Part shown: positions 1-6,534 of the stretch, piece by piece
How positions within the stretch are numbered: position 1 is the first letter of the stretch
Layout of the letters: every line of letters begins with the position of its first letter
Assembly: GCA_903919165.1 (NCBI GenBank)
Contig: CAIXHJ010000353.1
Span: 1 to 10,869, forward strand
From: an uncultured Holophagaceae bacterium
GTDB taxonomy: Bacteria; Acidobacteriota; Holophagae; Holophagales; Holophagaceae
Length of the DNA stretch: 10,869 bases
Reading direction: 5' to 3'
Translations under genes and position numbers: made by a program
Notes under the pieces: generated by a model
The model's database searches: none
The model's input: only the letters and a program-made list of their open reading frames with translations
What the model was told of the DNA's origin: nothing

Positions 1-2901
1 CCCCTGGGCTATCTTGATCTGGATCTCCCGGGCCTCGACCAGGTACTGGCTGGTGACGCCAAAGCGCCCGGAGGCCACCTGCTTGATGGCGCTGCTCCGA
101 GAGTCGCCGTTGGGAAGGGGAGCGTAGCGGGCCGGATCCTCACCGCCTTCGCCGGTGTTGCTCTTGGCTCCGATGCGGTTCATGGCAATGGCCAGGGCCT
201 CGTGGGCCTCCTGGCTAATGGAGCCGTAGGACATGGCCCCGGTCTTGAACCGCCCCAGGATCGCCTCGATGGGTTCCACTTCGTCCAGGGGAACGGGACG
301 GGCCTGGGATCTCAAGTCTAGAAGGCCCCGGAGGGTGATGGGCTGCTTCCCCGGGTGGTCGATGAGTTCCGTATAGCGCTTGAAGAGTTTGTAGTCCCCC
401 GTGCGGCAGGCGGATTGGAGCAGGTGGATCGCCTCGGGGGAATTGAGATGCGCTTCCCCGTCCCGCCGGTACTTGTAGCGGCCGCCGGAGCTCAGGCTGG
501 GCGCGTCCCCAGGGCGTTCGGGATAGGCCTGGTCGTGGCGCATGGCTACTTCCTTGGCGATCACGTCGATGCCGACACCCCCCATCCGAGTCGGTGTGCC
601 GGCGAAATACTCATCGACAAAGTCCTGGCTGAGCCCCAGGGCCTCGAAGATCTGGGCGCCGTGGTAGCTCTGGACCGCGGAGATGCCCATCTTGGACATC
701 ACCTTCACGATGCCCTTGTTGACGGCCTTGACGTAGCGCATCTCGGCCTTGGCGGCATCGCCGGTGATCATGCCCTGCATGAGCTGGTCGTGGATGGTTT
801 CGAAGGCCAGGTAGGGGTTGATGGCACTGGCGCCGTAGCCGATGAGGGTGCAGAAGTGGTGGACCTCCCGGGGCTCGCCGGTCTCGAGCACGAGGCACAC
901 CTTCTCGCGTTCGCCGGACCTCAGCAGGTGGTGCTGGACGGCGGCGATCCCCAAAAGGGCCGGGATGGGCGCATCGGTGGCGTCGTGGCCCCGATCCGAC
1001 AGGATGAGGATGTTGTGGCCTTCGGCGATGGCCTCGCTGCACTGCCGGCGAAGATCCTCAATGGCCTTGCGAAGGCCCTTCCCGCCTGCATCAGCCTTGA
1101 AGAGCATGGGCAGGGTGATGGAATGGAAGCCCCTGGAGCCAGGGCGGCCATCCAGGGAGCGGATCTTCTCCAGCTCCCGGTTCAGGAGGACAGGCGTGGG
1201 CAGCTCGAAATGGAGGGCCGATTCCGCTACGGGTTCCAGCAGGTTGCCCTCGGGGCCGATGGCGGTGTCCACGGCGAGGACGATGCTCTCGCGGTCTGCG
1301 TCCACGGGGGGATTGGTCACCTGCGCGAACAGCTGCCTGAAGTAGTCGTACAGGAGCTGAGGTCTCTCGGAGAGCACAGCCAGGGGGATGTCGGTGCCCA
1401 TGCTGCCGATGGGTTCGGAGCCATCGGTGGCCATGGGATTCACGAGCATGTTCACGTCTTCGAGGGTGTACCCGAAGGTCTCCTGCCGACGCAACACCGT
1501 CTCGTGATCCGGTTCGTTGACCCGGGGAGGCTCGGGCAGGTCGCCGATGCGGACCAGGTTCTCCTTCACCCACTGGGCGTAGGGCTCGGCCTTGGCCAGC
1601 TGGTCCTTGATCTCGTCGTCCGGAACGATCCGCCCTTCCTCGGTGTCCACGAGGAACATCCGTCCCGGTTGGACGCGGCCCTTCTGGAGGATCTTCTCCG
1701 CCGGGATGTCGAGGACGCCGACTTCGCTGGCCATGACCACGAGTCCGTCCTTCGTGGCGATCCAGCGGGCGGGGCGCAGGCCGTTGCGGTCCAGGATGGC
1801 GCCGATCCGCGTGCCGTCCGTGAAGGCGATGGAGGCGGGTCCGTCCCAGGGCTCCATCAGGCAGGAGTGGTATTCGTAGAAGGCCTTCCGGAGGGGGCTC
1901 ATGGATTCGTGCCGACTCCAGGGCTCCGGCACCATCATCATCAAGGCGTGGGGCAGGGACCTTCCGGCCATGTAGAGCAGTTCGAGGACGTTGTCGAACA
2001 TCGAGGAGTCCGAGCCATCCAGATCGATGACCGGCAACACCTTCTGAAGGTCGGCACCGAGGATGCGGGAGGCGAAGAGCCGCTGCCTGGCTTCCATCCA
2101 ATTCACGTTCCCGCGCAGGGTGTTGATCTCGCCGTTGTGGGAGATGTAGCGATAGGGGTTGGACCTGGACCAGCTCGGGAAGGTGTTGGTGGAGAACCGC
2201 GAATGCACCATCGCAAGGGCGGACACGAAGCTGTCCTCCTGCAGATCGGGGTAGAAGGCCCCGAGTTGCTCGGCATTCAGCATCCCCTTGTAGACGATCG
2301 TGCGGCTGGAGAGGCTGGCGATGTAGAAATGCCCCCGGCCTGGCAGCACCGAACGGGACACCCGCTTCTCCGCCAGGCGCCTGATCACGTAGAGTTTCCG
2401 CTCGAAGTCGTCTCCGGCAGTGGTCTGGCTTCCGCGTGCAATGAAAACCTGGCGGATGACAGGCTGGCTGATTCGGGCCGTGACACCCAGGGAGGCGTTG
2501 TCCGTGGGCACGTCCCGCCACCCGAGCACCCGCTGGCCCTCTCCCTCCGCAGCCTCCTCGAGGATCCGCTCGCAGGCGTGGCGATTGCGGTCGTCGGGCG
2601 GAAGGAACAACATTCCGACGCCATATTCTCCCTGGGTGGGAAGTTCGACACCCATGGGACGGCAACGCGCCGCGAGGAAGTCGTGGGGAACCTGAGTGAG
2701 GATTCCCGCGCCATCCCCAGTGGATTTTTCGCTGCCCGAGGCCCCCCGGTGCTCAAGGTTGCAGAGCACTTGCAGCGTCTTGCGGACGATCTCATGAGAT
2801 GGACGGCCCTTGGTGTCCACCACGAATCCGAAGCCACAGGAATCGTGTTCCTGGGTTGGATCGTATAGACCTTGAGTTTGGATGGGGCGATGCCTCTCCA
2901 T
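1..2901 (-). CDS. gltB: Glutamate synthase (GOGAT) large subunit, partial (C-terminus beyond left edge)
   Basis: Glutamate synthase makes two glutamates from glutamine plus 2-oxoglutarate, the core step of ammonia assimilation, in the cytoplasm with a small flavoprotein subunit (GltD, not in this window). The window holds 967 codons of a family usually near 1,500 residues. A class II glutamine amidotransferase domain comes first. Residues 1-21 form a short propeptide ahead of Cys22 (HDSCGFGFV), the expected N-terminal nucleophile after processing. NLEHRGASG near residue 50 and FSTNTFPSW/SHNGEINTLRGN near 235-260 are typical of this domain. A central domain follows, and the FMN/2-oxoglutarate synthase domain begins with GAMSYGSIS near 888 and NTGEGGEDPARY near 910; the frame is still open at IQIKIAQG at the edge. 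The iron-sulfur cysteines lie outside. The ATG at 2901 is the only ATG between an in-frame TGA (2919-2917) and the conserved start, with GGAG about 6 bases upstream. Identification is very secure. Confidence 0.97.
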   Translation of the reverse strand, partial: MERHRPIQTQGLYDPTQEHDSCGFGFVVDTKGRPSHEIVRKTLQVLCNLEHRGASGSEKSTGDGAGILTQVPHDFLAARCRPMGVELPTQGEYGVGMLFLPPDDRNRHACERILEEAAEGEGQRVLGWRDVPTDNASLGVTARISQPVIRQVFIARGSQTTAGDDFERKLYVIRRLAEKRVSRSVLPGRGHFYIASLSSRTIVYKGMLNAEQLGAFYPDLQEDSFVSALAMVHSRFSTNTFPSWSRSNPYRYISHNGEINTLRGNVNWMEARQRLFASRILGADLQKVLPVIDLDGSDSSMFDNVLELLYMAGRSLPHALMMMVPEPWSRHESMSPLRKAFYEYHSCLMEPWDGPASIAFTDGTRIGAILDRNGLRPARWIATKDGLVVMASEVGVLDIPAEKILQKGRVQPGRMFLVDTEEGRIVPDDEIKDQLAKAEPYAQWVKENLVRIGDLPEPPRVNEPDHETVLRRQETFGYTLEDVNMLVNPMATDGSEPIGSMGTDIPLAVLSERPQLLYDYFRQLFAQVTNPPVDADRESIVLAVDTAIGPEGNLLEPVAESALHFELPTPVLLNRELEKIRSLDGRPGSRGFHSITLPMLFKADAGGKGLRKAIEDLRRQCSEAIAEGHNILILSDRGHDATDAPIPALLGIAAVQHHLLRSGEREKVCLVLETGEPREVHHFCTLIGYGASAINPYLAFETIHDQLMQGMITGDAAKAEMRYVKAVNKGIVKVMSKMGISAVQSYHGAQIFEALGLSQDFVDEYFAGTPTRMGGVGIDVIAKEVAMRHDQAYPERPGDAPSLSSGGRYKYRRDGEAHLNSPEAIHLLQSACRTGDYKLFKRYTELIDHPGKQPITLRGLLDLRSQARPVPLDEVEPIEAILGRFKTGAMSYGSISQEAHEALAIAMNRIGAKSNTGEGGEDPARYAPLPNGDSRSSAIKQVASGRFGVTSQYLVEAREIQIKIAQG

Positions 2902-2916
2902 CGGTGGCTCCGGAAT

Positions 2917-3012
2917 TCAAATCGAAGGTTCGATGCGCGGAGAGGCCAAGGACGCCTGACCGGCGCCTGCTGTTGCCGGGACGCCCAGATGCATGCGCGG
3001 ACGACGTTCCAT
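2917..3012 (-). other. Possible 31-codon leader ORF upstream of gltB
   Basis: An ATG at 3012 opens a 31-codon frame (MERRPRMHLG...IEPSI) in the same frame as gltB, ending in TGA 15 bases before the gltB ATG. A TAAGAT hexamer (3023-3018, minus strand), resembling a -10 box, lies 5 bases before the ATG, so the frame could sit at the very 5' end of the gltB transcript. The peptide matches nothing I recognise and shows no obvious attenuator pattern such as runs of Gln or Glu codons. It may be chance. Confidence 0.2.
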
Positions 3013-3017
3013 GGCCG

Positions 3018-3053
3018 ATCTTAACACGGTTCGGGATCCAGGAGAACGGTTAA
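3018..3053 (-). promoter_or_regulatory. Putative gltB promoter/operator region
   Basis: On the minus strand this stretch reads into gltB. It has a -10-like TAAGAT (3023-3018). Two direct copies of AACCGT lie exactly 20 bp apart (3051-3046 and 3031-3026), flanked by TTAAC (3021-3025) and GTTAA (3049-3053), which form an inverted repeat. Direct repeats two helical turns apart upstream of a nitrogen-assimilation gene could be a regulator site. No convincing -35 is visible, and the motif matches no regulator I can name. Confidence 0.3.
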
Positions 3054-3095
3054 TCCAGATTCCAGCCCAGGAGGGCATCATTGGACGATCGGACC

Positions 3096-3887
3096 TTACA
3101 GCCCATCCTCCAGTTCGAATTCGGAATCTGGGATGCTGAGGATTTCCGGGCCATTCCGCGTGATGGCGATGTCGTGCTCGAACTGGGCGGAGAGGCCGCC
3201 GTCCTTGGTTCGCACGGTCCAGCCATCGGCTTCCACCAGGCATGTCTGGCTGCCAGTGTTCAGGATGGGCTCGATGGTGATCGTCATGCCCGGCTCCATG
3301 CGGAATCCAGTACCAGGTTTCTGGTCGGCGAACACGACCTGGGGGTCCTCATGCAGGTCCCGCCCCAGTCCGTGGCCGATGTACTCGCGCACCACCGAAT
3401 AGCCGCGCTCTTCGGCGAAGGACTGGACAGCCGTGGACATGTCCCCCAGGCGAAGGCCGGGCCGGCAGTGCTCGATGCCCACGAACATGGCCAATTGGGC
3501 GGTTTGGATGAGCATGCGGGCCTCGTCACTGATCTTCCCCACGCCCACGGTGAGGCAGGTGTCGCCATGGAATCCATCCAGCTTGGCCCCGCAGTCGATG
3601 GCGATGATGTCGCCTTCCTGAAGCACGTATTTGGAGGGGATGCCATGCACCACCCTGTCGTTCACGGAGGTGCAGAGGGTGCCAGGGAAGCCGTGGTAGC
3701 CCTTGAAGCTGGGGGAGGCGCCCTGCTGGCGGATGTAGGCCTCCGCGATCCTGTCCAGTTCCAGCAGGCTCACACCCGGTCTCGCGGCGCGGGCAGCGAT
3801 GCGCAGGGCATTGGCGGCCACCCGCCCCGCTTCACGGAGTTTGTCGATCTCCTTGCGGCTCTTGTATCGGATCTGTTCGCGGATCAG
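3096..3887 (-). CDS. map: Methionine aminopeptidase, type I
   Basis: Removes the initiator methionine from nascent cytosolic proteins using a dinuclear metal centre in the pita-bread fold. All five metal ligands are visible, numbered from the GTG at 3821: Asp76 (IAIDCGAKLDG), Asp87 (FHGDTCLTV), His150 (YIGHGLGRDLHEDP), Glu184 (TITIEPIL) and Glu215 (AQFEHDIAI). Substrate-pocket histidines His59 (VVHGIP) and His157 are also present. There is no N-terminal zinc-finger extension. The start is unresolved. Conserved family sequence (IRYKSRKEIDKLREAGRV) continues upstream of the GTG at 3821, but between it and the in-frame TGA at 3908-3906 there is no ATG, GTG or TTG. Only CTG codons at 3893 and 3887 are available, behind a GAGGGGGG purine tract. 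The 3887 start given here yields a normal full-length N-terminus. A GTG start at 3821 would remove the first helix. The gene is divergent from the lipoprotein and does not look co-transcribed with gltB (197-bp gap). Confidence 0.95.
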   Translation of the reverse strand: MIREQIRYKSRKEIDKLREAGRVAANALRIAARAARPGVSLLELDRIAEAYIRQQGASPSFKGYHGFPGTLCTSVNDRVVHGIPSKYVLQEGDIIAIDCGAKLDGFHGDTCLTVGVGKISDEARMLIQTAQLAMFVGIEHCRPGLRLGDMSTAVQSFAEERGYSVVREYIGHGLGRDLHEDPQVVFADQKPGTGFRMEPGMTITIEPILNTGSQTCLVEADGWTVRTKDGGLSAQFEHDIAITRNGPEILSIPDSEFELEDGL

Positions 3888-3920
3888 GACCAGGCCCCCC
3901 TCGCCTCACAGTCTAACGGG

Positions 3921-3926
3921 TAGAAT
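3921..3926 (+). promoter_or_regulatory. Possible -10 box of a leaderless transcript
   Basis: TAGAAT lies 6 bases before the lipoprotein ATG at 3933, and no Shine-Dalgarno sequence is visible between or upstream. That spacing would put the transcription start at or next to the ATG. No good -35 is seen. Weak evidence from one hexamer. Confidence 0.25.
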
Positions 3927-3932
3927 GACGGC

Positions 3933-4274
3933 ATGGCGCGGCCTTCGAAGATCCTGGTGATGACAACGGTCCTGGCGGGGCTCCTTGCTGGGTGTGGGCG
4001 CGTGCCCTCCCGTCCAGCCAATGTTTCGCCGGATGCGGTGTGGGGCGGCGAAGGCAGGCGGGGAGTCTTCCTCAAGGTGGGTGCGCATGAGGGCACACTC
4101 TGGCAGCTGGACGTGTGGAACCGCGAGGGTCACCTCCTGGGTTCCGGTCCCTTCCGTCTGCGCGGTTACGGAAAGGCCAGGATCGTCCCGGAGGAGGTCC
4201 TGGCCTGGGAGAACGGAGCCCTTCATCTGAAGGACGGCACCTGGCTGGTGCCCGAACCGTCGACGGCGCGCTGA
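3933..4274 (+). CDS. Small lipoprotein of unknown function
   Basis: A 113-residue protein with a clear lipoprotein signal: basic N-terminus (Arg3, Lys6), hydrophobic stretch 7-18, and lipobox LLAGC with Cys21 as the lipidated residue. Gly at +2 does not suggest inner-membrane retention by the E. coli rule. The mature part is about 93 residues, starts with a Pro/Ser linker, and then has alternating hydrophobic segments rich in Gly, Trp and Leu (GVFLKVG, LWQLDVWN, ENGALHLKDGTWLV), suggesting a small beta-rich domain. I do not recognise the family. The ATG at 3933 is preferred over the in-frame ATG at 3960, because the latter would lose the basic n-region of the signal peptide. Its TGA overlaps the ATG of the next gene (TGATG), so the two are probably translated together. 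Confidence 0.85.
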   Translation: MARPSKILVMTTVLAGLLAGCGRVPSRPANVSPDAVWGGEGRRGVFLKVGAHEGTLWQLDVWNREGHLLGSGPFRLRGYGKARIVPEEVLAWENGALHLKDGTWLVPEPSTAR

Positions 4275-4897
4275 TGCCCTACACCGTGGAAGAGAAGGAT
4301 TGGCTGGAGCGCGAATGGGCATTCCGGGCCTGGGGCCGCGCCGGGCTGCTGTCCACGGACGACTACCGGCAGGTGCTGGCCTGGGAGGCCAGCGGCGTGC
4401 CCATGGACCTGGTGGTGTCGGCCCTCAACGCCTTCTTCGATCGCCGGGAGAAACGCGAGAAGCCGCGCACCTTCGTGGCCCTGAAACACCTGGACCGCGA
4501 CGTGGCCAAGGCCGTGAAGCTGAGGGAGGCCCTTTTGCGTGCGGGACCTGAGCTGGATTCCGGGAGGGGATGGGCCCAGGTGAAGGTCCCCCTGCGAAAT
4601 GATCCTGCCGCGAAGGCGGCCTTCGAAACCTGGCACCGACTACGGGCCACGGCGCCCTCGCCGGAATCGGTGGGCTACCTCGCCCATCACGATCAGGCAC
4701 AGGAGGCTCGCGCCGCTCTGCTGGAGCTGGCAGAGACAGCCCTTGGACCGACCGCCGGGACGCTGCGCGCGGAACTGCATCAGCGCCTGGAAGCCGCGGA
4801 CATGAAGGAGGGTGGCCTCGTGTGGAAGCGGGCGTGGAACCACCATTGGGCCCGCCTCGTGGCCCAGGCATGGGCCCTGCCGCTGGAGGGGGTGTGA
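4274..4897 (+). CDS. Conserved-looking helical protein of unknown function (207 aa)
   Basis: Predicted cytoplasmic protein with no signal peptide and no membrane segment. The N-terminal 80 residues contain the most distinctive pattern: LLSTDDYRQVLAWEASGVPM (25-44) followed by DLVVSALNAFFDRREKREKP and FVALKHLDRDVAKA. From memory this 'D-W-x-x-x-G-[IV]-P-hydrophobic-x-V-x-x-[AG]-[IL]-x-x-F' layout resembles a poorly characterised helical domain found in deltaproteobacterial and acidobacterial proteins; I cannot name it with certainty. The remainder is Ala/Leu/Glu-rich and probably helical, ending with a Trp-rich segment (VWKRAWNHHWARLVAQAW). The ATG at 4274 is chosen because it overlaps the upstream lipoprotein stop and begins the plausible protein; the frame remains open upstream to an ATG at 4115, but that part merely shadows the lipoprotein. 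No Shine-Dalgarno is evident, consistent with translational coupling. Function unknown. Confidence 0.85.
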   Translation: MPYTVEEKDWLEREWAFRAWGRAGLLSTDDYRQVLAWEASGVPMDLVVSALNAFFDRREKREKPRTFVALKHLDRDVAKAVKLREALLRAGPELDSGRGWAQVKVPLRNDPAAKAAFETWHRLRATAPSPESVGYLAHHDQAQEARAALLELAETALGPTAGTLRAELHQRLEAADMKEGGLVWKRAWNHHWARLVAQAWALPLEGV

Positions 4898-4926
4898 TGG
4901 ATTCCTGGGAAATAATTCACCACAAG

Positions 4927-5008
4927 ATTTCAGTTCGCCTCGCGTATCGGCATCGCCGATACCGAGATATTTCAGTTCGCCTCGCGTATCGGCAGCGCCG
5001 ATACCGAG
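4927..5008. repeat. Two tandem 40-bp palindromic repeat units (period 42 bp)
   Basis: Unit 1 (4927-4966) and unit 2 (4969-5008) are identical except for one base (T at 4953, G at 4995), separated by 2 bp. Each begins ATTTCAGTTCGCCTCGC and contains a perfect 8-bp stem, GTATCGGC/GCCGATAC (4944-4951 with 4955-4962; 4986-4993 with 4997-5004), closing a 3-base loop. The only difference falls in the loop, as expected if the hairpin is what is conserved. A third copy of the leading ATTTCAG occurs alone at 5086-5092. This resembles REP-like dispersed palindromic elements. No other copy lies in the window. Confidence 0.85.
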
Positions 5009-5075
5009 AAGACAGGAAGACCACGAAGCAAAGGAAGGCGGTTTGTCTTTCTTCCTGTCTTCGAGTCTTCGTGGT
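5008..5075. repeat. Interleaved inverted repeats in the intergenic element
   Basis: Arm A (5008-5020, GAAGACAGGAAGA) is a perfect 13-bp inverted match to A' (5050-5062). Arm B (5020-5028, ACCACGAAG) is a perfect 9-bp match to B' (5067-5075). The order is A-B-A'-B', so the two stems cannot nest and would form either alternately or as a pseudoknot. The ACCACGAAG/CTTCGTGGT words recall a type of short-word repeat often seen between genes in high-GC environmental bacteria. Together with the tandem units it fills most of 4898-5104, where I see no credible gene. Confidence 0.7.
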
Positions 5076-5104
5076 TGATCTATTCATTTCAGAGTTGATG
5101 CACC

Positions 5105-6406
5105 ATGACGGCTGAATCACGCTGGCAGCAGGAACTGGAGACGCCCACGGAGAAATTCTTCGTGGCCTTCGCGGATCGTGTCGCGGAGCCGGATGGCGTG
5201 CGGGATGCGGTGCGGGAAACTGTGAAGATTCTCGTTCCGCGCATCGACTGGGAGGCCTACCTGCCCCATGTGCCCCACGGCATCCTCGGCCTGCGGGCAG
5301 TCCTGCGCTTGCGACCACTCCTCGATGAATCCAGCTATCTCCGGGCCCTGGCCACCCAGGTGCACATGGCCGCTCATGAGGGGCGCCGGTCCGCCCCGGC
5401 CCTGGCCCAGGTGATGGCAGCCAAGGGCAGCGGAGATTGGCGGAATCTGGAGTCTTTCATTCTGTCCCGTCGGCCCAGCCTGGCCTACGCGGAAGCCCAG
5501 GGCTTTGAACTGCCTGAAGCGCAAGATTTCTATCACATCGGGCGGCTCACGAACACGGACATGGCCAACGTTGGCCACAAGGCTGTATTGGCCTGCGATT
5601 TGGCGGACCTGCACGAGCGGTTGGAACGCCCAAAGGCGACGGGCCGAAGACTGTTCGGCCTGGCAGCTTGGCTGGCGGCCACGCCGGAGGACACCTTCTG
5701 GGCCCGGCGTGCCGCCAAGCGCCTAGTGGACGTCGAAGTCACCGTGCCCTGGGATCCCGCGTCCCTAGACAGGGATGGGTTCGCCTCCCAGGTGCGGGAC
5801 ATCTGTGACCTGGGCTTGGTGGGCCTCCTGGACGCGTTCATGGCCCGGCTGAAGTCGGGGCAGGGGGCCGGGGACATGCTGGCGGCCTTGGTGCTCGCAG
5901 CCTCCGAGAAGCAGCTGGACGCCCGGCGGGACCTGGAAGGCAAGACTGCCTGGACCTTCGTCTACCTGGCCAACCTAGCCCGGACCCGCGCGGCGGATCC
6001 CCGCATCTGGTGCCAGGCCGCAGCCCTCGTGAACCTCTTTCCCACGGACGAGCCAGACGAACGCATCCGTCCCGGGAAAAGGGGAACGGCCGATGCGGAA
6101 GCGCTTCTCGAGGCGATCCTGGATTCGGAGCCAGCCTTGGCGATGGGCTGCGCGTCTGCCTTGGTCGCGGATGGACGGGACGATGAAGCGCTGAGGTCCC
6201 TCGCCGAGGCCGCCACCCGCAACGATCCGACCTTCAACCACGCCCATCAGCTGCTCGCCGTGGCCGCCGCCGCCGACCTGTTGTCCCATCTGGCGCCCGT
6301 CGCACAGGAAGCCATGCTGGTGGCCCTCGCCAAGAGCCTCGCCAACAGCCAGGGCAGCGGGGATCTGGGACGCCAGGCTGACCGGGCGTTGGCTACAAAG
6401 GGATGA
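5105..6406 (+). CDS. Histidine-containing helical protein of unknown function (433 aa)
   Basis: Predicted soluble, almost entirely alpha-helical protein, Ala/Leu/Arg/Asp-rich, without signal peptide or membrane segments. The N-terminal half contains a scattered histidine set with metal-site character: His55 and His58 (YLPHVPHGILG), His87 and His91-Glu92 (QVHMAAHEG), His144 (FYHIGRL), His158 (NVGHKAV) and His170. The HGILGLRAVLRL segment followed by a helix weakly recalls the questin-oxidase-like helical family, and GHKAVLACDL recalls helices in uncharacterised acidobacterial proteins. These are impressions, not identifications. The C-terminal third (about 300-433) has helical pairs reminiscent of TPR/HEAT-type packing (LLEAILDSEPALAMGCASAL; DDEALRSLAEAATRNDPTFN). 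The ATG at 5105 is the first after the repeat element; the Shine-Dalgarno is poor. Its TGA overlaps a downstream ATG. It shares strand and order with the lipoprotein and 207-aa genes, but the repeats intervene. Confidence 0.85.
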   Translation: MTAESRWQQELETPTEKFFVAFADRVAEPDGVRDAVRETVKILVPRIDWEAYLPHVPHGILGLRAVLRLRPLLDESSYLRALATQVHMAAHEGRRSAPALAQVMAAKGSGDWRNLESFILSRRPSLAYAEAQGFELPEAQDFYHIGRLTNTDMANVGHKAVLACDLADLHERLERPKATGRRLFGLAAWLAATPEDTFWARRAAKRLVDVEVTVPWDPASLDRDGFASQVRDICDLGLVGLLDAFMARLKSGQGAGDMLAALVLAASEKQLDARRDLEGKTAWTFVYLANLARTRAADPRIWCQAAALVNLFPTDEPDERIRPGKRGTADAEALLEAILDSEPALAMGCASALVADGRDDEALRSLAEAATRNDPTFNHAHQLLAVAAAADLLSHLAPVAQEAMLVALAKSLANSQGSGDLGRQADRALATKG

Positions 6407-6534
6407 TCACCAGTCGCTGGGCCGGGTTCAACCTCTACTGGGTGGCTGCGCTCATGTGGCTGGTGCCGGACCGGCGCATCGAACGGGTCATTTTGGTCCA
6501 GGCACACGGTAGTTCGGCATCACCTTGCCCTTGA
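6403..6534 (+). CDS. Possible 43-aa membrane micro-protein or gene remnant
   Basis: An ATG overlapping the stop of the 433-aa gene (ATGA) opens a 43-codon frame: MITSRWAGFNLYWVAALMWL then VPDRRIERVILVQAH and a Ser/Pro tail. Residues 7-22 are hydrophobic and aromatic, enough for a short membrane helix, followed by a basic cluster (RRIER), which would favour an N-out/C-in orientation. The overlap suggests translational coupling. The last 47 bases run into the 3' end of the convergent Lrp gene and read unlike a protein, so the ORF may be a truncated remnant or chance. Confidence 0.4.
   Translation: MITSRWAGFNLYWVAALMWLVPDRRIERVILVQAHGSSASPCP

Noticed and set aside
1091..2665. 524-codon minus-strand frame inside gltB
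   Set aside because: Different frame from GltB; Arg/Pro/Gly/His-rich shadow translation without domain motifs.
355..2868. 837-codon open frame on the plus strand opposite gltB
   Set aside because: The minus strand reads a full, motif-complete glutamate synthase. The plus frame is low-complexity (Gly/Val/His/Asp-rich), matches no family, and is the usual antisense shadow in high-GC DNA.
3081..3923. 280-codon plus-strand frame opposite map
   Set aside because: Antisense of a methionine aminopeptidase with all metal ligands intact; no recognisable motifs of its own.
4115..4273. N-terminal extension of the 207-aa protein to an upstream ATG
   Set aside because: The extension overlaps the lipoprotein in another frame and reads as Pro/Gly/Arg-rich noise; the ATG at 4274 overlapping the stop is a better start.
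4927..5008. CRISPR array
   Set aside because: Only two units separated by 2 bp with no unique spacers; palindromic tandem repeat instead.
4897..5115. 72-codon ORF (ATG at 4897 overlapping the 207-aa stop) through the repeat region
   Set aside because: Its translation is just the tandem repeats and the ACCACGAAG-type element (VRLAYRHRRYRD repeated); it overlaps the start of the 433-aa gene and looks like translated repeat DNA.
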